Assembly (NCBI RefSeq): GCF_029784155.1
Contig: NC_073693.1
Span: forward strand, 111,228,683 to 111,292,682
DNA: 64,000 nt
From: Uranotaenia lowii
Lineage: Eukaryota > Arthropoda > Insecta > Diptera > Culicidae
Direction of reading: 5' to 3'
Part shown: positions 47,101-59,606 of the stretch, piece after piece
Layout: every line of letters begins with the position of its first letter
Position numbering within the stretch: position 1 is the stretch's first letter
Position numbers and translations under genes: made by a program
Notes under the pieces: generated by a model
Database searches by the model: none
What the model was told of the DNA's origin: nothing
Seen by the model: the letters and a program-made list of their open reading frames with translations, nothing else

Positions 47101-50100
47101 ATATTTTGTTAACTATTTATTCTATACAAATACTTTTGGTTTCAAATTTTAGAGGATTAAATTTTGACCTTATAATGTACAATTTTTAACAATGTGCGAT
47201 ATGACCTGTAAAACTTACATACAATATACCAAAAAAAAATTTTGCAAACGTTGTGACGTCACGCTGGAATGGGTCATATCTAATATTCGGTTTTCTAGCG
47301 ATTATTTCTTGAATATCCAATACACAGTCTAAGGAGTCTATCTCAGAATCATTAAACAGGGAAGGTTACAAACCAGTTTAATCATGTTGAAGCTTACAAA
47401 TTTTAAGCTGATTCTGGTGGACTTATCATTCTGCAAAAATTGCATGACACCATAATAGCTGCGATTAAACTGAAATTTTCAAGGAAAAAATCGTCACATA
47501 ACGATGAGCATACCTCCCCCCCTCCCCTATGTCACAATTCGTAACGTTCGAGCTTACTCCCTCCCCCCCTAGGAGCGTTACGTAATTAATGGATGCCCCC
47601 TTATGGGAAGTCCAAGAGTATTGAACATAAGTAGAAACGTCTACCCAAATGAAGAGGCCATAGTTTTTTGGTTTAATGTTAGTATGTGTGAATTATAAAG
47701 AACACGTCTTTCTTGATTTTTGGGGAAGATAATTGTTCAAATTTCAATTGTGCTCAATTCATTCATTTTTGTTTGCTTCAGCTTTTTGTGTAGGGGGGAG
47801 ATGTGTAGCAGATTATCGCTTGCGCGATTGCCCTGCCCTAACAAACGACATCGTCGGCGCTCACAGCCTTACCGAAGTGAACTCATCTCTTTCTCTCTCT
47901 CTCTCTCTCTCTCTGGCATAACGCATTAACACACACCTGTGATGTGCACAGTACGTTAACGGTTTTCGGCGAGTTAAGGTGCACGTCTCCCGTTCAGCCA
48001 GTATAGCGCAAAGCTTAAGTTGCACAGGACCCATACCCATACCCCATGACAGGTATATTTCCTGGGAGGCCTCGTCACATTAAAAACGTGTGACGCTCTC
48101 TTACTCAAGCTTGCCGCTCATTTTAGCCACATGTTGAGAAGCTTGGATTCTCCTTCTTTTTTAACTTTTTTGCTCCGAGCATGGCAACATGAGCACGTGT
48201 GAAATCGGATATGATAATGAGAAAATGATCGTCTTGTTCTCTCTGCAACCAGATGGGCCAATGTTACTACATCCAAATCTGTACTCTCGAGCTAAAAAAT
48301 CTTTTTCATCTGTACTTTTTTGACAAAAATCTGTACCAAAACCTCTACCAACAATATATGAAAACTCAGTGCAATCTACACGTTTTTTTTCAATTTTACA
48401 ACTCCATTGCATTGTTTGTAATAGATATAATTTCGATTTTTTTTTACCATTTAAAGTCTCTGAAACCAATCTCTCTAATAGCGCCGCTAGTGAAATCGCT
48501 AACTCAGTCAAAGTTAGCGATCGCTAATTAAAATCGCTGAATATGCTGAAAAATTTATCGCTTAAACTTAAAGCGCTAATCGCTAACTGTTGACCAAAAA
48601 ACGTACACCGAAAAATTATTCATATTTTTTTTTGTTGATTTCATGTTTTATGGATTTACAACACATACATATTCAACACCGGAAAATACAAACACAGTTG
48701 ATTTAAACTTGTAACAACAATACAAAAATAACAGTTTTTATATCACGAATCATGGCTCCATCTTTTTTCTTTAGGTGCAAATACTTTACGCAGTCCAGAT
48801 TTAATTGGTCTGCCTCCAATTCCATTCAACAGGTTAAAATTCCGTTATATGATTTGATACTAAGTTACGGTCTTCGAAGAAGTTTTTCAGCAGAAAGAAT
48901 CCTTTAGAAAATTTACAAATTGGTACAAAAACGAAAACTCTTTTCCAGAGTTAAAAGAAAAATCATGTGCGTATTTCAAAACAAGATAAAATTTGTCCAT
49001 TCAAACATAACTAAGCTTGCCAGATTGCCAAGTCTTATCCACACTTGCCCGAATATTTAAAACTAAGTTTGGAAAAGCTAGGTCCGGCCTGGATGCCGGT
49101 TTTCATGATATTATCCGGATTTATTCACTTTGTTTGCTAAATCAAACAAAAAACTCAAATTGAGTCATTTTAATTTTTGTTTTTTTTTTTCGTCCAAAAG
49201 ATTTTTCTTAACAAAATAATTATTCAAGGTTTTTGGAAGGCTAAAATGTTTCGTGTGAAAAATATTGATTTAAGCGTTTTATTTCTTTATTTTTCTTCGA
49301 AAAATACTCGGTACTACAAATGTCCGGATTTTGGCAGGATTTTAGAAAACATAGCCTGAATTTACCCGGCCCTCGTACGTGCCGAAAACATTCCTGCGAC
49401 CTTATGACTATCAGTAATAATTCGTGAGTTTGAAACAAATATATGAGAGTTAGCGGTCTTCAGTTAGCGGAACCAAAATATAGCGGAACTTTTGAATTCG
49501 CTAGCTCAATCAAAATTTAGCGACAAAATTAAACCGCTAACAATAAGTTAGCGGACTAATTAGCGATTAGCGGATTAGCGCTTTAGTGCCGAACACTGAA
49601 TATTTCATTAAGTCAGTATCACTCACATGGTTTATTTAGAGCCTCACTGCTATACATAACACCAAATGCCAAAAATCTATATCAAATTTTAAAAATCCTT
49701 CATCTGCACGTACAGAATCTGTACCAAAAATGAGTCCAAAAATTTGTACTTTTAAAGATAAATCAGTACATGTGGCAACCATGAACTGAGCATAAAGATG
49801 GCCAAAAATCAGTTGGGAATCGAGGAATATCGACCAATAAGAGAACTGGAAAACATTGTCGCTATCAACGATTTCCAGGCTATGAGAGCAAAATCTAATG
49901 CTCTCTTGCATTCTTTCGATAGGTATGAATAAGGTGTTGGATAAAGCCCAATTGATGGTTGTGTTTGATTTGTTTTCTGAATAACTTTTGCAATTTAGCT
50001 TATTTTGAAAACAAAAGAGAGCAGATTTGTTCTTAAATAGTAGGGGAGAGTGGGGTATAGTGGGCCATGAGGAATCGTGGGCCACTTTTAATATCTCAGA

Positions 50101-53100
50101 TGTGTGTTGAGATAAAAATCTCAAACCAACTGTCATCGTCGTCGCTTTGCGTGAGCATATATTCCTATATGTTGTTGACTGAAATACGCATCATATGCTT
50201 CTTTTATTTATCAAGCTAAAAAAAGTTAGATAAATTTACTTACATAATTAAAAAAACACCCACTTATTTCATCGATGGGGAACCTAAAGTGCATAACAAA
50301 AATATGCTCATACGCTTATGATCTTAGTTTTGTCATGATCTTTCACATGGAAAAGGAATTTTTGATGAAACATCATTAAGTCACACAAACGCATCCAATT
50401 TGCAAATCATAGCTGGTGGGGAATCGTGGGCCACACATCTTGAATCACCTATATTTTTATGTTTTTATACAGATTCATAACTTAAAATACGTTTTACCTA
50501 TCTGTAAAGTTTTCTTATGCCAAATGAAGAGTTATGAAAAATATTTTGTCCATCCTATAGAAGAAAATTTTGCAAAACGTTCGCGAGCCAGGTTTTGGAA
50601 TCTATGCGATCATACACAGCTCTCTTTTTTATTTCATCATCTGAAATTGCTATGAAATAACGAAATGAATTAGGAAATCACAGTTTCGGGTCAACTCATG
50701 AACTTTGCATGTTATTTGATCAATTTGGATTTAGTGGCCTACGATTCCCCACCATTTTTCAAAATCCAAAAAATATTGCCTTTTTTCAAACAGTCAGAAT
50801 TTGGGAAAACTAACTTATTAAAAATTTAAAAAAAATAGTAGAAAACCATACCATTTTTTATTTTCATTTTATCTTTTAAAATAAAGAAGTTATGGAAAAA
50901 CGAAACAAAGTGGCCCATGATTCCCCACTCTCCCATGTATAAAAAACTTCACAATTTTTTTTATAAAAATTATATTTTGATAAAGTTACTAGACAAAGAA
51001 AATTGGTTCATTTCCAGTAGATACTGTATAAAACAAAGTTGGAAACAATTTTTTTTCTATTTGTCGAAGACAACGAAGAGTTCAGATCATTCAATAATAA
51101 TTGTGAAGTTTCATGTTACATGTAGGGTAATGATAGATGTTATGTTTATTTTTTAGAGCTTATTTCGATGTTAATCTTTTGACTAAAAAGTATTACCAAT
51201 GCTAAATGATTATGAACACAAATACTTACTGGGCATGCAATTTAAATGTAAAATGTCAAATAGATGCACTTTTAATGAAACTTTAACTTTAAAATCTCAC
51301 TTTTTCAATAAAAAACCCTGTGATGAAGTTATGGGTTCAGACAAGAAAATTAAAAAAAATTGCCTATCCATTTTCATCAATTAAGTATCGATCCAACATG
51401 TAGTATCAAAGATCTATTGTCAACTGGGCAACATGCAACAATTTTCAACTTCAATGGCTTTCAGAATCTTAATTCCCACAGATTATCATACCTCTTGTAC
51501 ATCAAAAGTTCTAAGGTTGATGGGACATCATATTCACGTAGTCAGAAAAATTATTGGTTGTATGTACCAGCTATTTTAAAATTTATAAAAACTTGCGATA
51601 TTCACCCTACTAAGAAAAAGGGGTTCATTGCAACAACCTTTGAATTTCATGAAAAATCAAATTAAAAAGTTTGAAAATTTATAGCTTTGGATACATTTGT
51701 GATGCCATAACGCATAAAGCACAAATTGCAGTAATTTTTAGTTTTGTTCGAATTAAATTTTTAAATTTTATCTGTCAAAAATGTTTTTATGGAAAAAGTG
51801 TAAATTTGCTACATACATTTAGGGGGAAAAAATATTACAAAATATTTTATTAGCTTAAATCGTGAAAAAAAAATCTTAGGATGGATGAAGTTTTAATGTA
51901 TACAAACGCATAATGCAAAGCAATCATATCCCAGTGTATGGAAACGAAATTTATGAGGTTTAGTTCTTATTTGCATTTCGTTGCATTTTGCCCTAGACAA
52001 GTAACAGAATTATAAAAATATTTATTTAAAAAAAACTTGGCGATTGTCTGAGAAATATTTCTACACCAACAGTGTTGGAATAGGATAATAAAAGCAATAT
52101 AAAGTTTGTAGGTGATATCATTAAGCCAATCCGTCATACTGGGTAAAGTTTTTTACGGCATCGAAAAATGTAAAAATTTGTGCATCTATTGCTCGATTTT
52201 TTTTTTAAATTTTTTATGAGAACCAAAAACGTTTAAAAACTCTTTCACGATGTTTAAAACTATGTCATCATCATTTTCTTATCATTCAATGATAACTTTA
52301 TTACAGTATATTGAAATGAAAATTTAATAAGTGTTGTGGTATACAAATGTTGCATCTAACCCTGCTTTTGCATGATGCCCCGTTTGACGGTACTGAACAA
52401 ATTAGAGTTGGAATAAGTTATCCATGAAGCCCTCCTAAAGCATCATGGATCTTCAATTTATTTTCAAGTGCCTCAGAACTCTTTAGCGGAGAGCTTTTCT
52501 TCACATTATGAGGTTTTTGAAGATGTTTCAAAAGACTTGATGTTGTTTTTTTTTATATCGAAGTGATGTTTTAAAATTCTATGTTAATATAACTCAAAGG
52601 ATAGTTTTATGAATACGACTGACCCTTCTAGTAACTGTTAGTACAATTTAAAAGCTCTAAATTTGCACTTTGTCCTCCATGTCCTCCATGTATCAGGCAC
52701 CAACGTCTGCAACGGCGACAGCGGCGGCGGCATGTATTACAATCAAAACGGAAATTGGTACCTCATCGGAATAGTATCGTTCACCGGAGCCCGCAGCGCA
52801 AATTCGAATCTCTGCAGCACCAAGGACTACACCGGCTTTACAAAGGTAGCAGCTTTTGAGTCATTCATCAAGGAAAGTTGCGGTTTACTGGCATCGCCAC
52901 AGAATCTTGCTCCCTCGGCCCACATGGCCGCGTCGCCGACGACTTCCGGCGGAAATGGCAAGATCAAACGCTTCCAGGCTTCTTCGTTTGCGGCGGACCA
53001 AAAGGTAAATTGGTTCCAGGCGGGAGATTACTGTCGCTCGATTGGACAACATTTGGCCGAGATTAAATCCACACATGATAACGCCAAAGTCAAGGAGATT

Positions 53101-53439
53101 GTGTCACAGACAGGTAGGGGATTATTTTAATGAGATTTTCTTTGACCGGGTCTGATGGATGAAAATTGGTTTTTATTTTTCGCAGGAATGGAAACGGATG
53201 CACAGGGAGTTTCACGAATTCGACACTTTTGGATCGGAGCTAATGATCTGGGGGAAAATTTGGTTTTCAAGTGGCAATTCAGTGGAAAGGTAGTCACTTT
53301 CACAAATTGGCGCCAAAACGAGCCAAATTATGTCAATAAGAACACACATTGTGCAGCTGTTTTAGGAAATAAAAATGCTTTTTGGATTAATGCTAATTGT
53401 AATGCCAGGAAGCAAGTCCTATGTGAGGTTTGGAAGTAA
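44141..53439 (+). CDS. Serine protease-C-type lectin fusion protein, three exons
   Basis: Exons 44141-44819, 52697-53113 and 53186-53439 join in phase 1 at both GT/AG introns to give 449 residues. A signal peptide (about 1-25) precedes a protease domain (about 28-285) with His83 (LTAAHC), Asp137 (RNDLAVL) and Ser235 (GDSGGG). Asn229 occupies specificity position 189, and QQLVTHG replaces the usual R-IVGG activation site. A linker rich in Ser, Ala and Pro (286-315) leads to a complete lectin domain (316-449): VNWFQAGDYC, WIGANDLG, EPN (411-413), AFWINANC in place of WND, VLCE. Intron 1 (7.9 kb) lies just before the catalytic-serine motif, so Ser and lectin domain share an exon. It is closest to SP-1 for the protease half. 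Probably a secreted protease targeted to sugars on microbes; the modified WND makes calcium binding uncertain. Horseshoe-crab factor C also combines both domains but in the opposite order. Confidence 0.88.
44820..48160. other. Left part of SP-CTL intron 1
   Basis: AT-rich with no gene. It contains a fragment at 46195-46600 related to the left end of the MITE at 51412, an in-frame 57-bp duplication (46961-47074), a repeat stub with GCGTTACGTAATTAATGG (about 47480-47600), a GC-richer unclassified block (47790-48110) and a (TC)n tract (47888-47915). Confidence 0.45.
46961..47074 (+). repeat. 57-bp tandem duplication
   Basis: Two adjacent 57-bp units (46961-47017, 47018-47074) differ at about five positions. 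In one frame they read SLYEFSLDRE...ECS twice, but the host frame (46892-47152) lacks other coding signs and lies in an intron. Confidence 0.7.
48482..49600 (-). mobile_element. Truncated copy of the hAT-2 family
   Basis: It ends in TGCCGAACACTG (49589-49600) and shares the GCTAA/TTAGC subterminal repeats with hAT-2 at both sides, in opposite orientation. The outer ~28 bp of the other end are missing, so no target duplication can be read. Confidence 0.75.
49601..50043. other. Intron sequence, old repeat
   Basis: Text near 49680-49780 (tctgtaccaaaa, agtaca) resembles that at 48270-48350, so the hAT-2 copy probably landed inside an older repeat. No gene. Confidence 0.35.
50044..50935. mobile_element. 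MITE-like element with GGGAGAGTGGGG ends
   Basis: GGGAGAGTGGGG at 50045 and its reverse complement CCCCACTCTCCC at 50924-50935, with further inverted similarity (TGGGCCA). No clear target duplication or coding capacity. A fragment of the left end also occurs at 32525. Confidence 0.65.
51412..52394. mobile_element. MITE-like element with GGGCAACATGC ends
   Basis: The left end (about 51419) reads ACTGGGCAACATGCAACA and the right end, inverted, reads TACCGTCAAACGGGGCATCATG. A better preserved left end of the same family (taccgtgaactggggcaaca) is at 46195. Non-coding. Confidence 0.5.
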
Positions 53440-53457
53440 AATTTTATTATTACTAAA

Positions 53458-53463
53458 AATAAA
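53458..53463 (+). terminator. Poly(A) signal of SP-CTL
   Basis: AATAAA 19 bp after the stop codon. Confidence 0.6.
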
Positions 53464-53469
53464 CAACAA

Positions 53470-54217
53470 TTTTGCTTGATACACAATTTGGTAGTGTATT
53501 TATTGACTTTTATTTTATTACACTCTGGCCGGCAACACAAAAGGAAAGTAAACCATATTTACAATCGTTTTGATTCCATTAAAACTAAGGTATGCTAATC
53601 CTTCCCGCGACCCTTTTTTGGGCTCCAACATTATTGGCAGCTTATTTAATCTCTTCAGAAGTCGCGAATTTCAGTTTGTTATTTGGGAAAGAAGAATAAA
53701 TCTTTGCTTGAGCTTCATATCGCCACTAGATAAATAGTTCAAATAGATTCTTGATTACTGTAAATTTCTTTAAACCATACATAATCTACATAAATGTTGT
53801 TTGACACAATACACAATACTTTAAGTTAGAAATGGTTGTCATACAAACGTTACCTACAATACACGAGTAAGAGATTTGAACAGACTTGATTCTTTGAAAT
53901 GGTTTCTTGAACAACGCTTAACAACTACACATAATACATAAGTAAACCGAATTGATATACAGATACTCAGAAAGTGCTTCCATGTTCTATCTCACAGATG
54001 ATTGACGACTTCCTCCGCTTAACATTGTACGCGAATAAGTTGGTGAAAAGCCCAGCAATGCAAATGGAAGAATATGGCTGCTCACAACTGTATGAATTTG
54101 GAATTTAATGATCGTCAATATTGTTGACAGAATGGTTTTCTCAATGGGTAACAATCGAATGCGAAACAACAACAAAATGAGCTATTCCAGTGTTTTCACC
54201 AACTCGGAACTCCGACT
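53470..54217. other. Sequence between the convergent SP-CTL and CTL-4
   Basis: AT-rich, no gene recognised. Confidence 0.4.
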
Positions 54218-54459
54218 CTAGACCTCACAGATGAAGTACGTCTCGAAGCTGCAGGGAGTATCGTTCCACTTCAGGCCTTTGCCGTCTCGGTTCCATAGCT
54301 CCAAACAGTGCTCCTCCTCGCCGTTTTCGTACCGGAAATTGTTTGGTTCCCCGGCGTTCCAGTTGGTGAATGAAAGCGGTCGACCGTTCGATATCCAGAA
54401 GAAGCTGCCCTCTTCAGCCAAATCGGTACCCGATGTCCAGAAGTGTTCCGCCGCTAGGC
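54218..54459 (-). CDS. 3' exon of a C-type lectin gene (CTL-4), EPN type
   Basis: The minus-strand exon 54459-54218 follows an acceptor (atttttag) in phase 1 and encodes the second half of a lectin domain: FWTSGTDLAEEG, FTNWNAGEPNN with the EPN (mannose-type) motif, EHCLELW, KWNDTPC and YFICEV before the stop. Both calcium motifs are intact. The intron sits at the same place and phase as the second intron of the SP-CTL fusion, just before the W.(I/S)G.(N/T)DL core, so the two lectin domains share ancestry. The signal peptide and first half are not found between 54460 and 54746, and a large repeat nest starts there, so upstream exons are either beyond the window's right edge or lost. Gene or remnant cannot be decided here. 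Confidence 0.8.
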
Positions 54460-55368
54460 CTAAAAATAAGATAATTTGTTAAAGAAGCATTAGGGTTGTA
54501 AGTACGTGTAAATAGTTTGTCGTCTTTGTAGAATTCATGTTTTTGAGGTTTTTTCACAAACGCTTATCAACTTTGGGGAAATAAACTCAAAGACGTTCAG
54601 GCGCATAATAGCAACATCACGCGTAAATAGAAGTTGTTTTATAAAAGTAAAACTAAGAAACGGTTTCACGAAACTGATAATTATCAAAATGACGTTGGTT
54701 TACAAAATTGACAAAAAAACGTGAACTTTATCGCCTATATTGTTGACTAGCTGACCCGATGTGTTTTGCTACTCCTTCCATGGAAATAATTAAGTGTGAA
54801 AAGTTATTTTAGTTAAATTAAATTTAAATGCAAAATTCAACATTATTCATAAGAGACCATTTTTTCATGGCATCTTAGCTTCTAGATTTATCAATTTTTA
54901 ACAAAAAATTCATCGAGGATTTTATCATATTTTTGTTAATTTTCTATGTAAATTCCCGCATTTTTGGATTTTGTGGGATATTAAAGAACCCATTCCCGGT
55001 CTTAAAAACGGCTACACACCAAATTTTATGTTGATCGGTTTAGTAGTTTCTGAAAATTGTTCGAATTGTGTCATGTTTTTATTAACTTTGTATGGGAGCA
55101 CCCCCTAAATTTTGGAGGGGTTTGAAAGTAGAAACTATTCCAGGTCTTCAAAACGACTACAACCAAATTTCACGTTGATCGGTTCAGTAGTTTCCAGAAA
55201 TGTTCAAATTGAGTCATATTTTAATTGATTTAGTAAGGGAGTTCCATTTAGTCGGAGTGGTTAAATAGTATTTTAGAACAATCTCCGACCCCAAAAACTC
55301 TTACATACAAAATTTATTTTTATAGAGTGTCCTCATCATTTAAATGGAAAAAGTCTTTCAATACAACA

Positions 55369-55390
55369 TCTATATATATAAAAATGAATT

Positions 55391-55443
<53 letters not shown>

Positions 55444-57367
55444 TCCCTATAGACTCGGAAACTACTGAACCGATTTGCGTGAAACTTGGCAGGTGGGGGT
55501 ATTGGAGGCAGGGGAAGGTTCCTATTATGGTTTGAGACCCCTCCCTCTCTCATGAAGGGGGGGAGGGGCCTCCCAAACAAAAGACAATTTTTTGCATAAC
55601 TCGAGCACCCATCAAGCAAATGGTATCAAAATTGGCATGGTGTGGTATTTGGGTACGAAGAATATTCCTATGAATATTAGGTACCCCTCCCTCCTCTCAG
55701 TGGGGTGATAGGAAGGGGGGAGGGGGCTACCTTACAATTTTTCATATAACTCGAAAACTAATCAAGATATTGGAACCAAATTTGGCACGGGAAGGTATTG
55801 GGATACGAAAAATATTTCAATAATTATTTCAGACCCCTCCTCCTTTTTTGTAGAAACGGGGAGGGGGCCTCTTTCATATTTTTTTACGTAACTCAAAAAC
55901 TAATAAAGCAAATGGAACAAAATTTGGAATGGGAAGGTATTTGGATACAAAAATTTTTCTATGGTTATTTGAGACCCCTCCCTCTTTCCAGTAGGGAGGT
56001 ATAAAGGGGGAGGGGCCCTCTTTTTAATTTTTTACATAACTCAAAAAGTAATCGCGCAAATGAAATTAAATTTGGCATGGGTGGATATTTGGGAACGTGA
56101 CATGTTCTAATGATTGTTATAGACCCCTTACTACTTCCAGCGGGGAGAAAGAAAAGAGGAAGGGAAGTTTTATACAATTTTCGTTGCATAACTCAAGAAC
56201 TACAACAGCAAATGGAACCAAATTTGGCATGGAACGATATTTGGGTACGAGAAATGCTTCTATGAATATTTGATATTCCTTACTCCTTCAAAAAGGTGGA
56301 TGAAAAGGGGGAAAAGAGGTCTCTTTTACAATTTCAGTATAACTGGAGAGCTGATCGAGCAAATTGAACCATATTTGTGAGGGTATTTGGATACGAGAAA
56401 TGTTTCTGTTATAAATTGAAGCCCCACCTTTTTTCAGCGGAAAGATATAAAGGGGGAAAGGGGGGCTTCCATACAATTTTTTTGCATAACTCGAGAATTA
56501 ATAGAGTAAATGAAATGAAATTTGATATCAAGAAGAATTGGAGTACAAAAAATACTTTTATGAATATTAAGTTCTCACCCCTCCATTCAATGGGAAGAAC
56601 GGAAGGGGGATGCTACTTCCTTTCAAGATTATGCATAACTCAAGAATTTACACAGCAAATAAATCCCAATTTGGCATGGAATGGTATTTCAATACGAGAA
56701 TGTTTTTTATGTCAAACGATTCCTTTCTGGCAGTGGGATGATAAAATTGAGAATAAAGTAAGGGAAGAGGAAAGCTTACATTTAACTTTTTTTTATTTTT
56801 ACAAAATCCTTGAAATTGACAAAACTGAACATGGAAAATCATTTTGGTATGATTCTATGATTATCTGACACACCATCCTCCTTTCAGTGAGTAGGTACAA
56901 AGGAGGAGGGAGGTGAGCCCAATACAATTTTGTTAGCATAAGTTCTCAATTTATGCTAACGAAGCCAACAAATGGAATAAATATGGCATGGAAAGGTACT
57001 TGGTTATGAGATATGTTTCTACGAATGTTATGTACCCTTATGCTTCACTGTGTAGAGAGGGAAAGAAAGAACGGGGCTTCTTATAAATTATGTTTTAAAG
57101 CTTAAAAACTTAAGGAGCTTAAGGAAACAGATAAAAATTATCAGATCTTTAACACAAATTTATAGATTAAGATTCAGAATATAAGTTTAAGTTATGTTTG
57201 TGTTGCAATCCGAAACTTTTGCTGCAGCTCTCATTTTTTAGCGGTTGCTTATGAATTATGTTATAGTTTGACTTAAAATGATGCCAACAAAACAATAAAA
57301 ATCTGAAAAATATCTGAAAATATTATTCGATTTTGAAAGGGGTAGCAAAGCACACCGGGTCAGCTAG
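55369..57367 (+). mobile_element. Helitron-like element copy C
   Basis: It begins TCTATATATATAAAAATG after A, then (TCTG)n (55391-55440), the tatagactcggaaactact head and tandem body units as in copies A and B. It ends CACCGGGTCAGCTAG. Copy D follows directly. Confidence 0.72.
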
Positions 57368-59606
57368 TCTATATATATAAAAATGAATTTCTGTCTGTCT
57401 GTCTGTCTGTCTTTCTGTCTGTTCCCTATAGACTCAGAAACTACTGAATCGATTTACGTGAAACTAGGCAGGTGGGGGTATTGGAGGCCGGGGAAGGTTC
57501 CTATTATGGTTTGGGACCCCTCCCTCTCTCATGAAGGGGAGGAGGGGACTCCCAAACAAAAGACAATTTTTTGCATAACTCGAGAACCAATCACGCAAAT
57601 GGTATCAAATATGGCATGGGGTGGTATTTGGGAACGGGGAATATATCAATGAATATGAGGTACCCCTCCCTCCTCTCAGTGGGGTTATAGGAAGGGGGGA
57701 GGGGGGCTACCTCACAATTTTTCATATAACTCGAAAACTAATCAAGATATTGGAACCAAATTTGGCATGGGAAGGTATTTTGATACGAAAAAAATTTCAA
57801 TGTTTATTTGAGACCCCTCCCTCTTTGCAGTTGAAAGGGGGCGGGGCCTATTTCATATTTTTTTACATAACTCAAAAACTAATAAAGCAAATGGAACCAA
57901 ATTTGGCATGAGAAGGTATTTGGATACTGTGGGAGCGAGCCCACGTGCAATGCACCACGTTTGGTGGTGTACGATAGAATGCTTAAGACAGCTCACGCAC
58001 CGAGTGATCGTACATAGCAGGATGACTTACTAAGCAGGTGTATATTGATATGATGGCTTCCAACGGTAAATGACTAAGCCTACAGTGTGCTGATAGTATA
58101 AGCAATCACCACAGATACGAAAAACATTTCTTTGATTATTTGAGGCCCCTCCCTCTCTCCAGTAGGGAGATATAAAGGGGGGGGGGATCTCTTTTTAATT
58201 TTTTTTACATAACTCAAAAACTAATCAAGCAAATGGAACCAAATTTGGAATGGGCGGATATTTGGGAACGTGACATGTTCTAATGATTGTTTGAGATCCC
58301 TTCCTTCTTCCAGCGGAGAGAAAGGAAAGAGGGAGAGAAGTTTCATACATTTTTTATCGCAGAACTCAAGAACTACAACAGCAAATGGAACCAAATTTGG
58401 AATGGAACGATATGTGAGTACGAGAAATGCTTCTATGAATATTCGGTATCCCTCACTCCTTCAAAAAGGTGGATTAAAAGAGGGAGAAGAGGTCTCCCTT
58501 ACAATTTTCAGTGTAACTGGAGAGCTGATCGAGCAAATTGAACCATATTTGGCATGTGAGGATATTTGGATACGAGAAATGTTTCTATTATTAATTGAAG
58601 CCCCACAATTTTTCAGCGGAAAGATATAAAGGGAAAAGGGAGCTTCCATACAATCTTTTTTTTGCATAACTCGAGAATTAATAGAGCAAATGAAATAAAA
58701 TTTGGTATCAAAAAGTATTAGAGTACAAAAAATACTTTCATGCATATTAAGTTCTCACCCTTCCATGCAATGGGGAGAACGGAAGTGGGATGATACTTCC
58801 TTTAAAGTTTATGCATAACTCAAGAATTTACAACGCAAATAAAACCAAATTTGGCATGGAATGGTATTTCAACACGAGAAATTTTTTATGTCAAACAATT
58901 CGTTTTTTGCAGTGGGATGACAGAATTGGAAATAAAGGAAGGGAAGAGGAAAGCTTACATTTATTTTTATTTTTTTATAAAATCCAAGAAATGGACAAAA
59001 CTTAACATGGAAAATCATATTGGTATGATTCTATGATTATCTGACACACCATCCTCCTTTCAGTAAGCATGTACATAGGAGAAGAGAGGTGAGCCCAATA
59101 CAATTTTGTTAGCATAAGTTCTCAATTTATGCTAATAAAGCCAACAAATGGAACAAATATGGCATGGAAAGGTACTTGGTTACGAGATATGTTTCTACGA
59201 TTGTTATAGACCCTTACGCTTTAGCAGGAGGGGGGTCTCTTTTATCAGTTTTTTAGCATAAATCCAGAGCATATCAAGCAAAAACAACCATTTTTCATCA
59301 GTTGGATTGTTTGCGTACGATTAATTTGAGTCTCTCCTTTTTTAGGACGAAGCTTAAAGAAACAGATGAAAATTATCAGAACTTTAACACAAATTTATAG
59401 ATCAAGATTCAGAATAATAGTTTAAGTATTTTTTTTTTGTGTTGCAATCCGAAACTCCAGCTGCAGCTTTCATTTTATAGCGGTTGCTTATGAATTATGT
59501 TATAATTTGATTTAAAATAATGCCAACAAAACAACAAAAATTTGAATACGTTCTGAAAATATCATTCGATTTTGAAAGGTGTAGCAAAGCACACCGGGTC
59601 AGCTAG
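57368..59606 (+). mobile_element. Helitron-like element copy D with solo LTR insertion
   Basis: It starts directly at copy C's CTAG end and finishes CACCGGGTCAGCTAG before T59607. The C-D pair thus sits between A55368 and T59607, the Helitron AT target. It contains the solo LTR at 57928-58113. Confidence 0.72.
57928..58113. mobile_element. Solo LTR, 186 bp
   Basis: It starts TGTGGGAG and ends CACCACA (TG...CA), flanked by a perfect 5-bp target duplication GATAC (57923-57927, 58114-58118). The other HLE copies read straight through this point. Length and 5-bp duplication fit a short retrovirus-like LTR left after recombination; the family is unknown. Confidence 0.82.

Noticed and set aside
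47790..48110. GC-richer block as a solo LTR
   Set aside because: No matching TG...CA ends with a target duplication could be identified.
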